Source: Oscillatoriales cyanobacterium (GTDB lineage: Bacteria; Cyanobacteriota; Cyanobacteriia; Cyanobacteriales; Laspinemataceae). From it: DNA of 51,741 bases. The notes under the pieces are model-generated. The model had not been told where the DNA came from, did no database searches, and saw only the letters and a list, made by a program, of their open reading frames with translations. The stretch spans positions 1-51,741 of the forward strand of contig JAABRM010000053.1 in NCBI GenBank assembly GCA_011390955.1, written 5' to 3'. Below, one piece after another: positions 8,590-16,702 of this stretch. Position numbers and translations under genes: made by a program. Position 1 is the first letter of the stretch, and every line of letters starts with the position of its first letter.

Positions 8590-10728
8590 TTATGCGGAGA
8601 CAATATAATTAGAATTCACCGCAGTCACAACCCCAGAATTAACCAAAGCTTGATAAACCATTGCCGCCACTTCAGCGCGAGTAGCATCGCGATTAGGATT
8701 TAATTCCGTTTTGTTAGGATAATTTACCACTAAACTTTTAACGGTTGCCGTGGCCACAATTCCTTGAGCATAATTCGGAATGCTATTTTTATCGGTGTAT
8801 TTGTTCAACGCCGAAGCATCACCCCCAGATAAACCCAATCCATTTACCAAAGAAAGCAAGATTTGAACTCGTTGGATATTTTGATTGGGGCGGAAACTAT
8901 AGTCGGGAAAACCCGAAAGAAATCCCCCTTTATAGGCTTTTTGAATCGCTGCATAACCCCAGAAATCTGGTGGCACATCCGGGAAATTGGTGCCCGCTCG
9001 TTTTTCTGGCGGGTTAATCGCTTTGGCAATTAAAGATGCATATTGCGATCGCGTCATCAAGCCATCAGGATTGAAGGTGCCATCAGGTAAACCATTGATT
9101 AAACCTTTGTTGTACAAACCCATAATAAATGGTTCCGCCCAGTGACCATTAACATCGCCGAACAAACTGGGTAATACGCTGGTAGTTTTGACAATATAGC
9201 TGGAGTTAATGGCGGTGGCTTGTCCTTGGGAGAGTAAGGCTTGATAAACAACTGCCGCCACTTCAGCCCGGGTAATCTCCCGCATAGGATTAAGTTGAGT
9301 TAAGTTGGGATAGTTGACCACAATTTGTTTTTCCGTGGCAGTGGCAATTTCATCGGTAGCATAGCTGGGAATTTGGACGCGATCGCTGTAATATCCCAGA
9401 TGATTCAAGTTACCGCCCACTAAACCCAAACCATTAATTAATGCCACCAATGCTTGCACGCGAGTTAACTTATCATTAGGTCGGAAAGTACCATCGGGGA
9501 AACCGGACAAAAAGCCCATCCGATTGGCTTTCGCGATCGCATCTTTCGCCCAAAAAGTCGCCGCCACATCCCGGAAATTCGTTGCTTCTCGGATGAAACT
9601 ACGATTAAAAGCCTGCGCTAAAATAGCCGCATACTGAGCACGAGTTAAACCGTCATCGGGCTTAAACGTCCCATCGGGAAAACCCGTAATCATAGATTTT
9701 TGCACCATCCCCTGAATAAACGCTCCTGCCCAGTGATTCGCAATATCCGTTAACCCACTGGGATTTGGTGTCGGTGTGGGAGTCGGTGTGGGTGTGGGTG
9801 TGGGAGTCGGTGTGGGAGTGGGAGTCGGTGTGGGAGTCGGTGTGGGTTCTGGCAGTGGCACCGCAGCAGCCTGAAATTCCACTTGACCTTTGACCCGCGT
9901 TGGCTGCAAATTATTGCCAATAGAAATAATAACTTCCGAACTGGTACTTTCCAGATCGTAGCTGCCATTATTACTAAAAGTATTATTGCCCGGATCGCTG
10001 CTAGTTCCCAGATCCGGTTTTGCCTTCGCGATCGCAATCATCCCCACATCAGTATTTTTTTCAATCGTATTTTGCCGCAACACCGGACGAGATTCACCTT
10101 GAAGAATCACCCCCGTGCGATTTTCTGCCATTCGGTTGCCGACGATTAGCGGGGCAGATCGATCGGACAAATTAATCCCATATCCGGTTTTTTCCAAGAC
10201 ATTCTCGCGGATTTCCCCTTTAGCATTACCAATCAAAGAAATCCCATTGCCGGTGTTATTTCTAAATACGCTTTTTTCCACAATTGGTTTAGCGCTACCC
10301 GCCACAAACACCCCTTCTCGGTTAGAGTCAATCAAGCTACAGTTGGCAATTCTCGGTGCGCCATTTTCAATCCAAACCGCCGTCCCGCGAGTTGATTTAT
10401 TCGTCACCGTAACTCCTCGCAACTGCGCCCCATTGACCAACAAAATCGTTACACTTTGACTGGCCATCACCGGACTAATGTATTGTCCCCCACCGGCGAT
10501 CGCAATTCCACTCCCTTTCGTGGATTCATTGCCCAATAATGTCACGCGATCGGGAATGGTCAGGGGAAACTTTTCGCCGCTAGTCTCCGTATAGTTACCG
10601 GAAGCCAGTTGGACGATATCACCGGCAACGGCTTTTTTCAGCGCCTGGGCGATGGTTTTGAACGGTGCCGTTTGGCTACCATTATTAGCATCGTTGCCTG
10701 TGGATGAATTAACGTAGAGTGTGGGCAT
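8590..10728 (-). CDS. DUF1565 beta-helix protein with six SLH domains
   Basis: 712 aa from MPTLYVNSSTGNDANNG; the reading from 10857 adds 43 residues with no family resemblance, and GGAG precedes the chosen ATG. Residues 1-290 are a DUF1565/right-handed parallel beta-helix domain (FKTIAQALKKAVAGDIVQL, then repeated short strands such as NRMAENRTGVILQG). Residues ~305-330 form a PTPTP linker encoded by a GTGGGAGTCG minisatellite. Two triplets of SLH domains follow (LTDIANHWAGAFIQG; FGDVNGHWAEPFIMG), near-identical to those of 6060..7931. The gene looks like a surface protein, but no signal peptide is visible. The pair probably arose by duplication of the SLH part onto different N-termini. Confidence 0.85.
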   Translation of the reverse strand: MPTLYVNSSTGNDANNGSQTAPFKTIAQALKKAVAGDIVQLASGNYTETSGEKFPLTIPDRVTLLGNESTKGSGIAIAGGGQYISPVMASQSVTILLVNGAQLRGVTVTNKSTRGTAVWIENGAPRIANCSLIDSNREGVFVAGSAKPIVEKSVFRNNTGNGISLIGNAKGEIRENVLEKTGYGINLSDRSAPLIVGNRMAENRTGVILQGESRPVLRQNTIEKNTDVGMIAIAKAKPDLGTSSDPGNNTFSNNGSYDLESTSSEVIISIGNNLQPTRVKGQVEFQAAAVPLPEPTPTPTPTPTPTPTPTPTPTPTPTPTPNPSGLTDIANHWAGAFIQGMVQKSMITGFPDGTFKPDDGLTRAQYAAILAQAFNRSFIREATNFRDVAATFWAKDAIAKANRMGFLSGFPDGTFRPNDKLTRVQALVALINGLGLVGGNLNHLGYYSDRVQIPSYATDEIATATEKQIVVNYPNLTQLNPMREITRAEVAAVVYQALLSQGQATAINSSYIVKTTSVLPSLFGDVNGHWAEPFIMGLYNKGLINGLPDGTFNPDGLMTRSQYASLIAKAINPPEKRAGTNFPDVPPDFWGYAAIQKAYKGGFLSGFPDYSFRPNQNIQRVQILLSLVNGLGLSGGDASALNKYTDKNSIPNYAQGIVATATVKSLVVNYPNKTELNPNRDATRAEVAAMVYQALVNSGVVTAVNSNYIVSA

Positions 10729-10887
10729 AATTAATAGACTCCAAAAATTTTCTTTATCGGAGGTGAATAAACACACAGTTATCATTGATGAATAGAACGT
10801 ATGTTTACTCTTTTCCGAAAACAACATCATCGGGGCATGGTGTTTGACTGCCGCCAAATTTCTGATGTTGCCTCTGATGTTGCCACC

Positions 10888-10924
10888 GATATCGGTCTTT
10901 TCTTCAGCAATTCCGCTGTGGCTC
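10888..10924 (-). promoter_or_regulatory. Leader block conserved between the two SLH genes, copy 2
   Basis: Minus-strand block with GAATTGCTGAAGAAAAGACC, partner of 8084..8120. It lies about 160 bp upstream of the start at 10728. Between block and gene are TGATGTTG repeats and GGAGG-like purine runs. No gene is seen in 10729..11486 apart from this leader and the 20-bp repeat. Confidence 0.45.
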
Positions 10925-11050
10925 AGACTTTCGCTTGGGCTTCGCGAACGCTGGCCTCCATTCTAACTAAGTCCCTTGCTTTACCAGCTTGACATTTTTT
11001 TTCCCAACTGGCGAGGGGGGTTGGGGGCTTATTTCACCGCGATCGCTGGC

Positions 11051-11310
11051 CGTAAATTATCGTAATTTCCCGTAAATTATCGTAATTTCCCGTAAATTAT
11101 CCTGATTTCGCGTAAATTATCCTGATTTCCCGTAAATTATCGTAATTTCGCGTAAATTATCCTGATTTCCCGTAAATTATCCTGATTTCGCGTAAATTAT
11201 CCTGATTTCGCGTAAATTATCCTGATTTCCCGTAAATTATCCTGATTTCGCGTAAATTATCCTAAATTCGCGTAAATTATCCTAATTTCGCGTAAATTAT
11301 CCTGATTTCC
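11051..11310. repeat. 20-bp tandem repeat, 13 units
   Basis: Thirteen direct units of 20 bp (CGTAAATTATCCTGATTTCG with two or three variable positions), with degenerate further units to about 11340. The period is near two DNA helical turns. It occupies the region 100-440 bp upstream of the SGNH-like gene. Not CRISPR: there are no spacers. Confidence 0.95.
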
Positions 11311-11486
11311 GATAATTTGGGGTAATTTGCGATAATTTTTGGCTATCCCTGGGAAATTATATCGATCGATATCTCTCTAACGAGACAAAAACCATCTCTT
11401 TAATTATTCAAACCTGTATCAAACCCTGTAGTTAAAAAATGCTTTGGTTATTTAAAGACAAGGAAATCACAAAATTTCTTGGTGTT

Positions 11487-12695
11487 ATGAATAAATTGCC
11501 CATATTGCCGATTCTGTGGGGAATTTTTTCCGGGCTACTCTGGGAAACAACATTAGCTAAGGCACAAACTGTCCCGACCTTGCCGGGAGAAATGATTGCC
11601 CGAAATGCCTCAACCCCAGCTTACCCCAGTTTTAACAGTCAGCGATTAGATGAGCAATTATTTCTCTATCAGCAAATGTTGACCACCGTTGGGCCGCCGG
11701 ATATTCTGATTGTGGGCAGTTCCAGATCACTTCAAGGAGTCGATCCGATCGCCTTGCAGCAAGGGTTAGCCCATCAAGGCTATCCGGGCTTAAAAATTTA
11801 TAACTTTAGTGTCAATGGTGCCACAGCCCAAGTCATCGATCTGGTAGTGCGGAGAATTTTACCCCAGAATCAGTTGCCCCGTTTGATTATTTTTGCTGAT
11901 GGAGTCAGGGCATTTAATAGTGGTCGGGTCGATCGCACTTATGAAGCGATCGTCGCTTCCAAAGGCTACCAAGCGATCGCCAGTGGCATCAACCCTTTAG
12001 CCAACGCGACCCCAGGGAGAACTACCACATCACCCACAGACCCATCGAGAGAGTATATCAATCTTGCCATGAATCGCCAGGAAGAGGGCAATGTCCTGAG
12101 TACAGGATACCAAGCCGTAAACCAGTGGTTTTCCACCGTCAGTACCGTTGTCACCGAGAACTATCACCGACAAAAAGAACGGGCTATTTGGTTTCCGGGG
12201 TTTGAACCCCCTCCAATGCCCACCTTAGAAACCGCGATCGCCCAACAGTCCCCCAATCTTATGCAACCCACCGGCTTTTTCCCCATCACCAACCGTTACG
12301 ACCCCACCACTTATTATCAGAAGTTTCCCAGAGTTCCCGGTCGCTACGACGGTGACTATAGCAACTTCACCCTAGAAGGACAACAAAAAGCCGCATTATC
12401 ATCCCTCATTACCTACACCAAAGCCCAAGGCATTCCCTTTGTCTTCGTCAACCTGCCTTTAAACCAAGACTATTTAGCCGATCCGATCCGGCAATCCTCC
12501 GAACAACAATTTCGGCAAATGATGGTTGCCCTTTCTCAACAGAGAGGGTTTATTTTCCGCGACCTGGGTAATGAATGGCCCAGAGAACATGGGAATTTTG
12601 CTGACCCCAGTCATCTCAACCGCTACGGTGCTTTTGCCGTATCCTTGCGGTTAGCACAAGATGAGACAATTCCGTGGGCAAACGCTTTCCGATAA
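11487..12695 (+). CDS. Secreted SGNH/DUF1574-like protein
   Basis: 402 aa from the ATG at 11487, which opens a good signal peptide (MNKLPILPILWGIFSGLLWE, cleavage near AKA-QT). An upstream ATG at 11439 adds 16 polar residues ahead of it and is less likely; neither has a strong ribosome site. SGNH-type blocks are visible: ILIVGSSRSLQGVDP (block I, Ser), a middle FSVNGAT (Asn), and DPSHLNRYGA near the C-terminus (Asp-x-x-His). Such proteins resemble AlgX/DltD-like or DUF1574 acyl-transfer or esterase folds acting on envelope polysaccharide. Substrate unknown. Confidence 0.7.
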   Translation: MNKLPILPILWGIFSGLLWETTLAKAQTVPTLPGEMIARNASTPAYPSFNSQRLDEQLFLYQQMLTTVGPPDILIVGSSRSLQGVDPIALQQGLAHQGYPGLKIYNFSVNGATAQVIDLVVRRILPQNQLPRLIIFADGVRAFNSGRVDRTYEAIVASKGYQAIASGINPLANATPGRTTTSPTDPSREYINLAMNRQEEGNVLSTGYQAVNQWFSTVSTVVTENYHRQKERAIWFPGFEPPPMPTLETAIAQQSPNLMQPTGFFPITNRYDPTTYYQKFPRVPGRYDGDYSNFTLEGQQKAALSSLITYTKAQGIPFVFVNLPLNQDYLADPIRQSSEQQFRQMMVALSQQRGFIFRDLGNEWPREHGNFADPSHLNRYGAFAVSLRLAQDETIPWANAFR

Positions 12696-12832
12696 TCCCT
12701 TCTTTGAGAAGCGTTCGCGGCAGCGTTGCGGAGCAATATCGGCTTTTCTTACCCAAACCCCAAGCCACCACCGAAACAAATAAGATAGACTAATTATCTG
12801 AAATCTTTAGTCATTCCATACAGGTGATCGAC

Positions 12833-12991
12833 ATGAAAAAAATCCTCGGTTGCTGCCTCAGACCCATTCGTAAGGCGATCGGACTCGGCTTTATCATCCT
12901 GGGCACCATTCCCACATTACTGCTTCCGGGAATTGGCCTATTTTTGGGTCTGCCTTTCCTGATTATCGGTGGCGTTCTCGTGGGCTGCTAA
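12833..12991 (+). CDS. Small 52-aa membrane protein
   Basis: 52 aa. AGGTGATCG precedes the ATG. The N-terminus MKKILGCCLRPIRKAIG is basic with a Cys pair, followed by one long hydrophobic stretch rich in Gly/Leu/Ile with GTIPTLLLPGIGLFLGLPFL, enough for a helical hairpin or one long segment, ending VGC. I do not recognise the family. Codon use and the ribosome site make it a real gene candidate. It lies alone after the SGNH-like gene in the same direction. Confidence 0.6.
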   Translation: MKKILGCCLRPIRKAIGLGFIILGTIPTLLLPGIGLFLGLPFLIIGGVLVGC

Positions 12992-13133
12992 TCGATTTTA
13001 ATCGGTTCTCTTGTTGGCAGCCAGTTGGCAGCCAGTTGGCAGCCAAAAAATTCAGGGCAGCGCCGATGATCTGGTTTCTATGAAGTGCTACCGGATGCGC
13101 GATCGCCACTGAATCTCCCCTAAAACGCAACAA

Positions 13134-13445
13134 GCCTAGCCAAAGGTGGCTAGGCTTAATCAAATTCAAGAGACAAATTGCTTTCGGTTTTAAGGAACAA
13201 ATAAAACGACGTTCCTATAGTAAAAGGTACACAACTAGAGTTTACAAGATTTATCGCAGAGTCCTTTAGGTGGGCTGTTAATAACCTCCTGTATGAACAA
13301 CAGACTTGCCTTCAATTCATGACGAAATGCCACGCCTATCTAGACAATCCGCTCTCAGATGGCTGACTACCGTTGATACCCTGTAGCAGCCAGGTGAAAC
13401 CTGTTTTTTCTGAACTCTCGGTATCTATTATTAAAGTAGCATACC
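13134..13445 (-). ncRNA. Candidate structured RNA A
   Basis: One of two homologous non-coding elements. Shared with element B, in minus-strand order: an AT-rich start (ATGCTA...TTAA...AATAGA at ~13423-13441), CTTGTAAAC (near 13240), an identical 22-bp hairpin sequence at 13194-13215 (GGAAC...GTTCC), and a 9-bp terminal hairpin GCCTAGCCA/TGGCTAGGC with tetraloop at 13134-13155. There is no ORF. The layout reads as promoter, variable middle and terminator-like end on the minus strand. Family unknown; boundaries are approximate. Confidence 0.45.
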
Positions 13446-13555
13446 TTTTTTAAATTGGCTCGAAAAGTTACAAAACTTTACAAATAAATAGTTGACAATT
13501 GACCGTTGACCCTAAAACCGTTGCGCCTATTAGCTTTCAGCTAATCAAAAACAAG

Positions 13556-13770
13556 AGACCTAGCCAACGGTGGCTAGGTCTGGATTAAATGAGAACAAAT
13601 TAACCTCAAAAGTTGAAACGGAACAAATAAAACGACGTTCCTAAAAAAAAGGTCAAAAACTAGGGGTTTACAAGTGTCGCAGATACCTGCGAGTTAGCTT
13701 CCAGTCGGCGACACCGGACAGAAGCTTACCGGACTTGTTTTCTCTAACCTGGTGTCTATTGTTAATTTAG
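13556..13770 (-). ncRNA. Candidate structured RNA B, homologue of A
   Basis: It repeats the layout of element A: a promoter-like AT stretch at 13746-13764, CTTGTAAAC at ~13665, the identical GGAAC...GTTCC hairpin at 13620-13641, and an 11-bp terminal hairpin AGACCTAGCCA/TGGCTAGGTCT at 13556-13581. The middle (13680-13740) differs from A but forms its own stems (TGTCGCCGACTGG region). Conserved ends with a diverging middle suggest duplicated regulatory RNAs. The family is not one I can name. Confidence 0.45.
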
Positions 13771-14022
13771 CATTTTTTGAGCAAATTGACGATTTTTTTT
13801 ACAAAACTTTACATTTACGCCGAAATTGACTCTTGATGATTCAAGGGAAATTGGCGCTAAAAATCATCAGGGATCGGAACAAAAGACTCTGATGGCTGTA
13901 TTTTCCGTATTAATACTGAGGAAATGATTCAGAACTGCTGAGAAGCTGATAAATATACCAGATAGGGCGATTCCTAAACCTGTATCCGATCTGAAAGCAG
14001 TATCGCGCTAAGTAGCCAAAGC

Positions 14023-14055
14023 AAAAAATTCCTCCTGAACTTGCAGGAGGAATTC
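14023..14055 (-). terminator. Rho-independent terminator (candidate short RNA C)
   Basis: AATTCCTCCTG (14028-14038) pairs with CAGGAGGAATT (14045-14055). On the minus strand the stem is followed by T6. No minus-strand gene lies just upstream, so it may end a short RNA. TGTCTCTTGAAT just before it on the minus strand also precedes the terminal hairpin of element A, linking the three elements. Confidence 0.6.
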
Positions 14056-14254
14056 AAGAGACATCGATATGTTTATCTGTACCTATCTTAATCCAAATTC
14101 AGGCTAATTGGGGAAAATCACCAAAAAAATTTATATAAGTATTGAAAACTAAATAATTATCGCAAAATTTTCTCCCGCATGGGGTGGTTTTTTCCCGATC
14201 TCTGACCGCAACCCCCGTAATTAGGAGTATCAGCCTAAAAACGGGAGGTTTAAT

Positions 14255-14422
14255 ATGCGCTTTTGCACATCGATTGTTTTGTTACTACTTCTCACTGTGG
14301 GAATTACGGTCAAGTCATTTAGTACAGTTGAATATCAAAGTGCCAAAGCTTATACAGCCTTAAATGGCCAAGTCAGCGATGCTGGAGAAAAAGGCCCAAT
14401 CCATGTCAGAGGCCGTCGATAA
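14255..14422 (+). CDS. Small 55-aa secreted or membrane protein
   Basis: 55 aa with a strong ribosome site (GGGAGGTTTAAT before ATG). The N-terminus MRFCTSIVLLLLLTVGITVK is a signal peptide or membrane anchor; the remainder is short and polar and ends HVRGRR. Not recognised. It stands alone on the plus strand between the RNA elements and the convergent TPR gene. Confidence 0.6.
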   Translation: MRFCTSIVLLLLLTVGITVKSFSTVEYQSAKAYTALNGQVSDAGEKGPIHVRGRR

Positions 14423-14611
14423 CCTTTTCCGTTCCCACATCCTTACTTTCTGGGAAAATTTTTCATAAAAAATTAAATAACCCTAAAAATAATCCTAAAT
14501 AATGCCGCGATAAATCTCTCATTTTCCGGGGTTTAATGCGCGGCGTTCTGGATCGGGCGATCGCGTTGCGGACAGAGGGCTAAAAAACAAGAAAATCAGC
14601 GCCAATTTTAC

Positions 14612-15727
14612 TTACAAATTTACTCGGAGAAAAATTAATCCACTATAAAGCTGAAATGCCGGATCCCAATTGGTAGGCACATCACGCAATAAATCGATAT
14701 GAGATGTAATGCGATCGAGCATCTCTAATTCGTGTAAAGTTGTCTCAGCAAAAGCAGTAAAATCAGACCACAAAGGGGTTTGTGGCAATTTTTCTTTGAG
14801 AAATTTTAATAAATTTTGCCATTTGAGTTGTGTACTGAACTTTTCCACTCTTGGAGCAAAACCTTGGGCGGGCTGATTGGCTTCGGGAGTGAAGTCAAAC
14901 CCTTGCGGAAATTCATAAGTATCTTGGCACAACCGCAAAATACAACCCCGTTGGGGCAAATGTAAATCGCAAACCCCCACATAATTAATAATTTTCTGTT
15001 TATAGTTCGTGCGAGTTCGACGATGATTTTGAATGCCCACTTCTTCAAAAATTGGCAGTAACCCGGTGACAATTTGGGTCACTTCTGACCAGCTAAAAGC
15101 AATTTGTCCGAATTGATTCATTTCATTCTGACAAACCACCGTTGCTTGAGGGGCAACCGACTGAAAATAGCTGGTGCGGAAGACGCGAATCTGATTAATT
15201 TGCTCTAGAGTGGCACAAAAGGCCGGGATGTTCGCCTTGCGAAGTTCATGGACAAATACCCGTAATTCACCGATCGCCCCTGTCCGGTACATCCGCCAAC
15301 TCCGAGTGGGCAGCAGCAGTCGGGCTGAGTAAGGTTCCAACTGCATAATCCGGGCAAAGCTTTGCGCCGCTTGGGTTTTCAATTCTGGGTCAATGGGTTG
15401 GAGCACCAGTAGTCCGGGTAAAAGCTGACTGGGGTCTTCTTTGGCACGAGCGATCGCGGCAATGCGGCGTTCTTTGGGAATCATTTCCACCCGCTTCAAC
15501 CCCTGCCTTGCCTGTGAAACCACCTTGGGATTTTTCGCTTGACTGAGCAATTTGCGGTAAATTTTTTCTGCCGCTTCTAGCTTATCAGTTACTTCATACA
15601 ACTTGCCCACATAAAATTGCACCCAAGGATTCTCTGGGGAATCCTTAAGTAAGATTTTCAGTAATTTTGTGGCTTCTCGATAGTCACCGGCATCAAAAGC
15701 CGCTTTCACTTCATCTAGCGAAATCAT
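14612..15727 (-). CDS. TPR-containing conserved cyanobacterial protein
   Basis: 371 aa. Residues 1-75 form two TPR units (FDAGDYREATKLLKILLKDS; YVGKLYEVTDKLEAAEKIYR). The rest is a conserved globular part with no catalytic motif I can identify, including a PFCATLEQI-like segment around residue 170 and LPQRGCILRLCQDTYEF around 270. Probably cytosolic scaffold function. Start ATG at 15727 is the only good one; GAG precedes it weakly. Confidence 0.65.
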   Translation of the reverse strand: MISLDEVKAAFDAGDYREATKLLKILLKDSPENPWVQFYVGKLYEVTDKLEAAEKIYRKLLSQAKNPKVVSQARQGLKRVEMIPKERRIAAIARAKEDPSQLLPGLLVLQPIDPELKTQAAQSFARIMQLEPYSARLLLPTRSWRMYRTGAIGELRVFVHELRKANIPAFCATLEQINQIRVFRTSYFQSVAPQATVVCQNEMNQFGQIAFSWSEVTQIVTGLLPIFEEVGIQNHRRTRTNYKQKIINYVGVCDLHLPQRGCILRLCQDTYEFPQGFDFTPEANQPAQGFAPRVEKFSTQLKWQNLLKFLKEKLPQTPLWSDFTAFAETTLHELEMLDRITSHIDLLRDVPTNWDPAFQLYSGLIFLRVNL

Positions 15728-15840
15728 CTCAATTGATTATATGTATTAAGTATGAGTAAGAAAATATGAACTGAGACTTAGCTGAATCAGTCGATGAGCA
15801 ATTGCCAGCCAAGCAAATATGCTAAAATATGCTTAATTAT

Positions 15841-16431
15841 TTATTCCGCAGGCGTAATCACTTCTTCTATACTTTCTTCGGGTTGATATTCATAAGGTTG
15901 TCTGATAGTTTCCACAATAAAGGGAAGAGATGCTCCTTTTAAGCCTTTTTTAATTCGCTCAGGGGTTTCCTCAAAAATGATAAAAAGTGGATAAATCGAT
16001 TCAGCCGCTTCACCAAGAATATATTTATGTTTTAGGGGCATTAACCATTCATAACCGTGACTTAACCAGACCTGAGTATTCCGCCAACGCATGAGTAACT
16101 CAGAAAATTCTTCACGGGGGCGATAAATAAAGACAAAAATTTCCACGCCGACTTTAATTTGCCATTCCGGATCGCACATAATAATCCCCAGATCGCAAGG
16201 AAGGCTAATCACTTCTTGTGCAGCGGCACTAAAGCCACCGGGTTTAGACGGTGATATCGGTTCGCGGACTCGCACCGTCGGCAAAGGAATGGGAATGACA
16301 CTTTCTTTAGACCGACGCATACTGGGAATCATTTCTAAGTAAGGTCGATATTTTTTTAGGAGTTCTACTACTTTGGTGGAGTCGCTATAGTCAGAAAGTA
16401 ACTCTTCGTAATGAGATTGTTGAATTGACAT
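15841..16431 (-). CDS. Conserved hypothetical protein, 196 aa
   Basis: 196 aa, soluble, no signal peptide. Features are an N-terminal helical part, a proline-rich turn (SVIPIPLPTVRVREPISPS), a mixed alpha/beta middle with WQIKVGVEIFVFIYRPREEF, and an acidic tail. I do not recognise a family. A nine-unit 9-bp repeat begins 7 bp upstream of the ATG, in the place of a promoter or ribosome site. Confidence 0.5.
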   Translation of the reverse strand: MSIQQSHYEELLSDYSDSTKVVELLKKYRPYLEMIPSMRRSKESVIPIPLPTVRVREPISPSKPGGFSAAAQEVISLPCDLGIIMCDPEWQIKVGVEIFVFIYRPREEFSELLMRWRNTQVWLSHGYEWLMPLKHKYILGEAAESIYPLFIIFEETPERIKKGLKGASLPFIVETIRQPYEYQPEESIEEVITPAE

Positions 16432-16437
16432 ATTTTT

Positions 16438-16518
16438 GCTAATTTCGCTAATTGTGCTAATTTCGCTAATTTCGCTAATTGTGCTAATTTCGCTAATTGT
16501 GCTAACTTGGCTAATTAT
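16438..16518. repeat. 9-bp tandem repeat, nine units
   Basis: Nine contiguous units GCTAATTTC/GCTAATTGT (last two GCTAACTTG, GCTAATTAT). It abuts the start codon of the 196-aa gene and replaces any recognisable ribosome-binding site. Confidence 0.9.
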
Positions 16519-16702
16519 GATTATGTGATGGGAACATCGGTTAAGGAGAATCCAGCCCAGGGAACATACTTCAGGTATGAGTTCCGGTTTTGCCAGGGGT
16601 CTATTTATCGATCTAGATACTGCACTGACTCAAGTTAATCTGGCAAGACTGGCGATCGCCCTCAGCATGAGTCATGGCTGGATTCATGGACAAAAATTGG
16701 GA

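Noticed and set aside
10801-10992. 63-codon plus-strand frame
   Set aside because: Antisense to the second SLH gene leader, no homology recognised; the conserved leader block explains the sequence better.
12963-13169. 68-codon minus-strand frame
   Set aside because: It overlaps the end of the 52-aa gene and the terminal hairpin of RNA element A; composed of small repeats (GTTGGCAGCCA).
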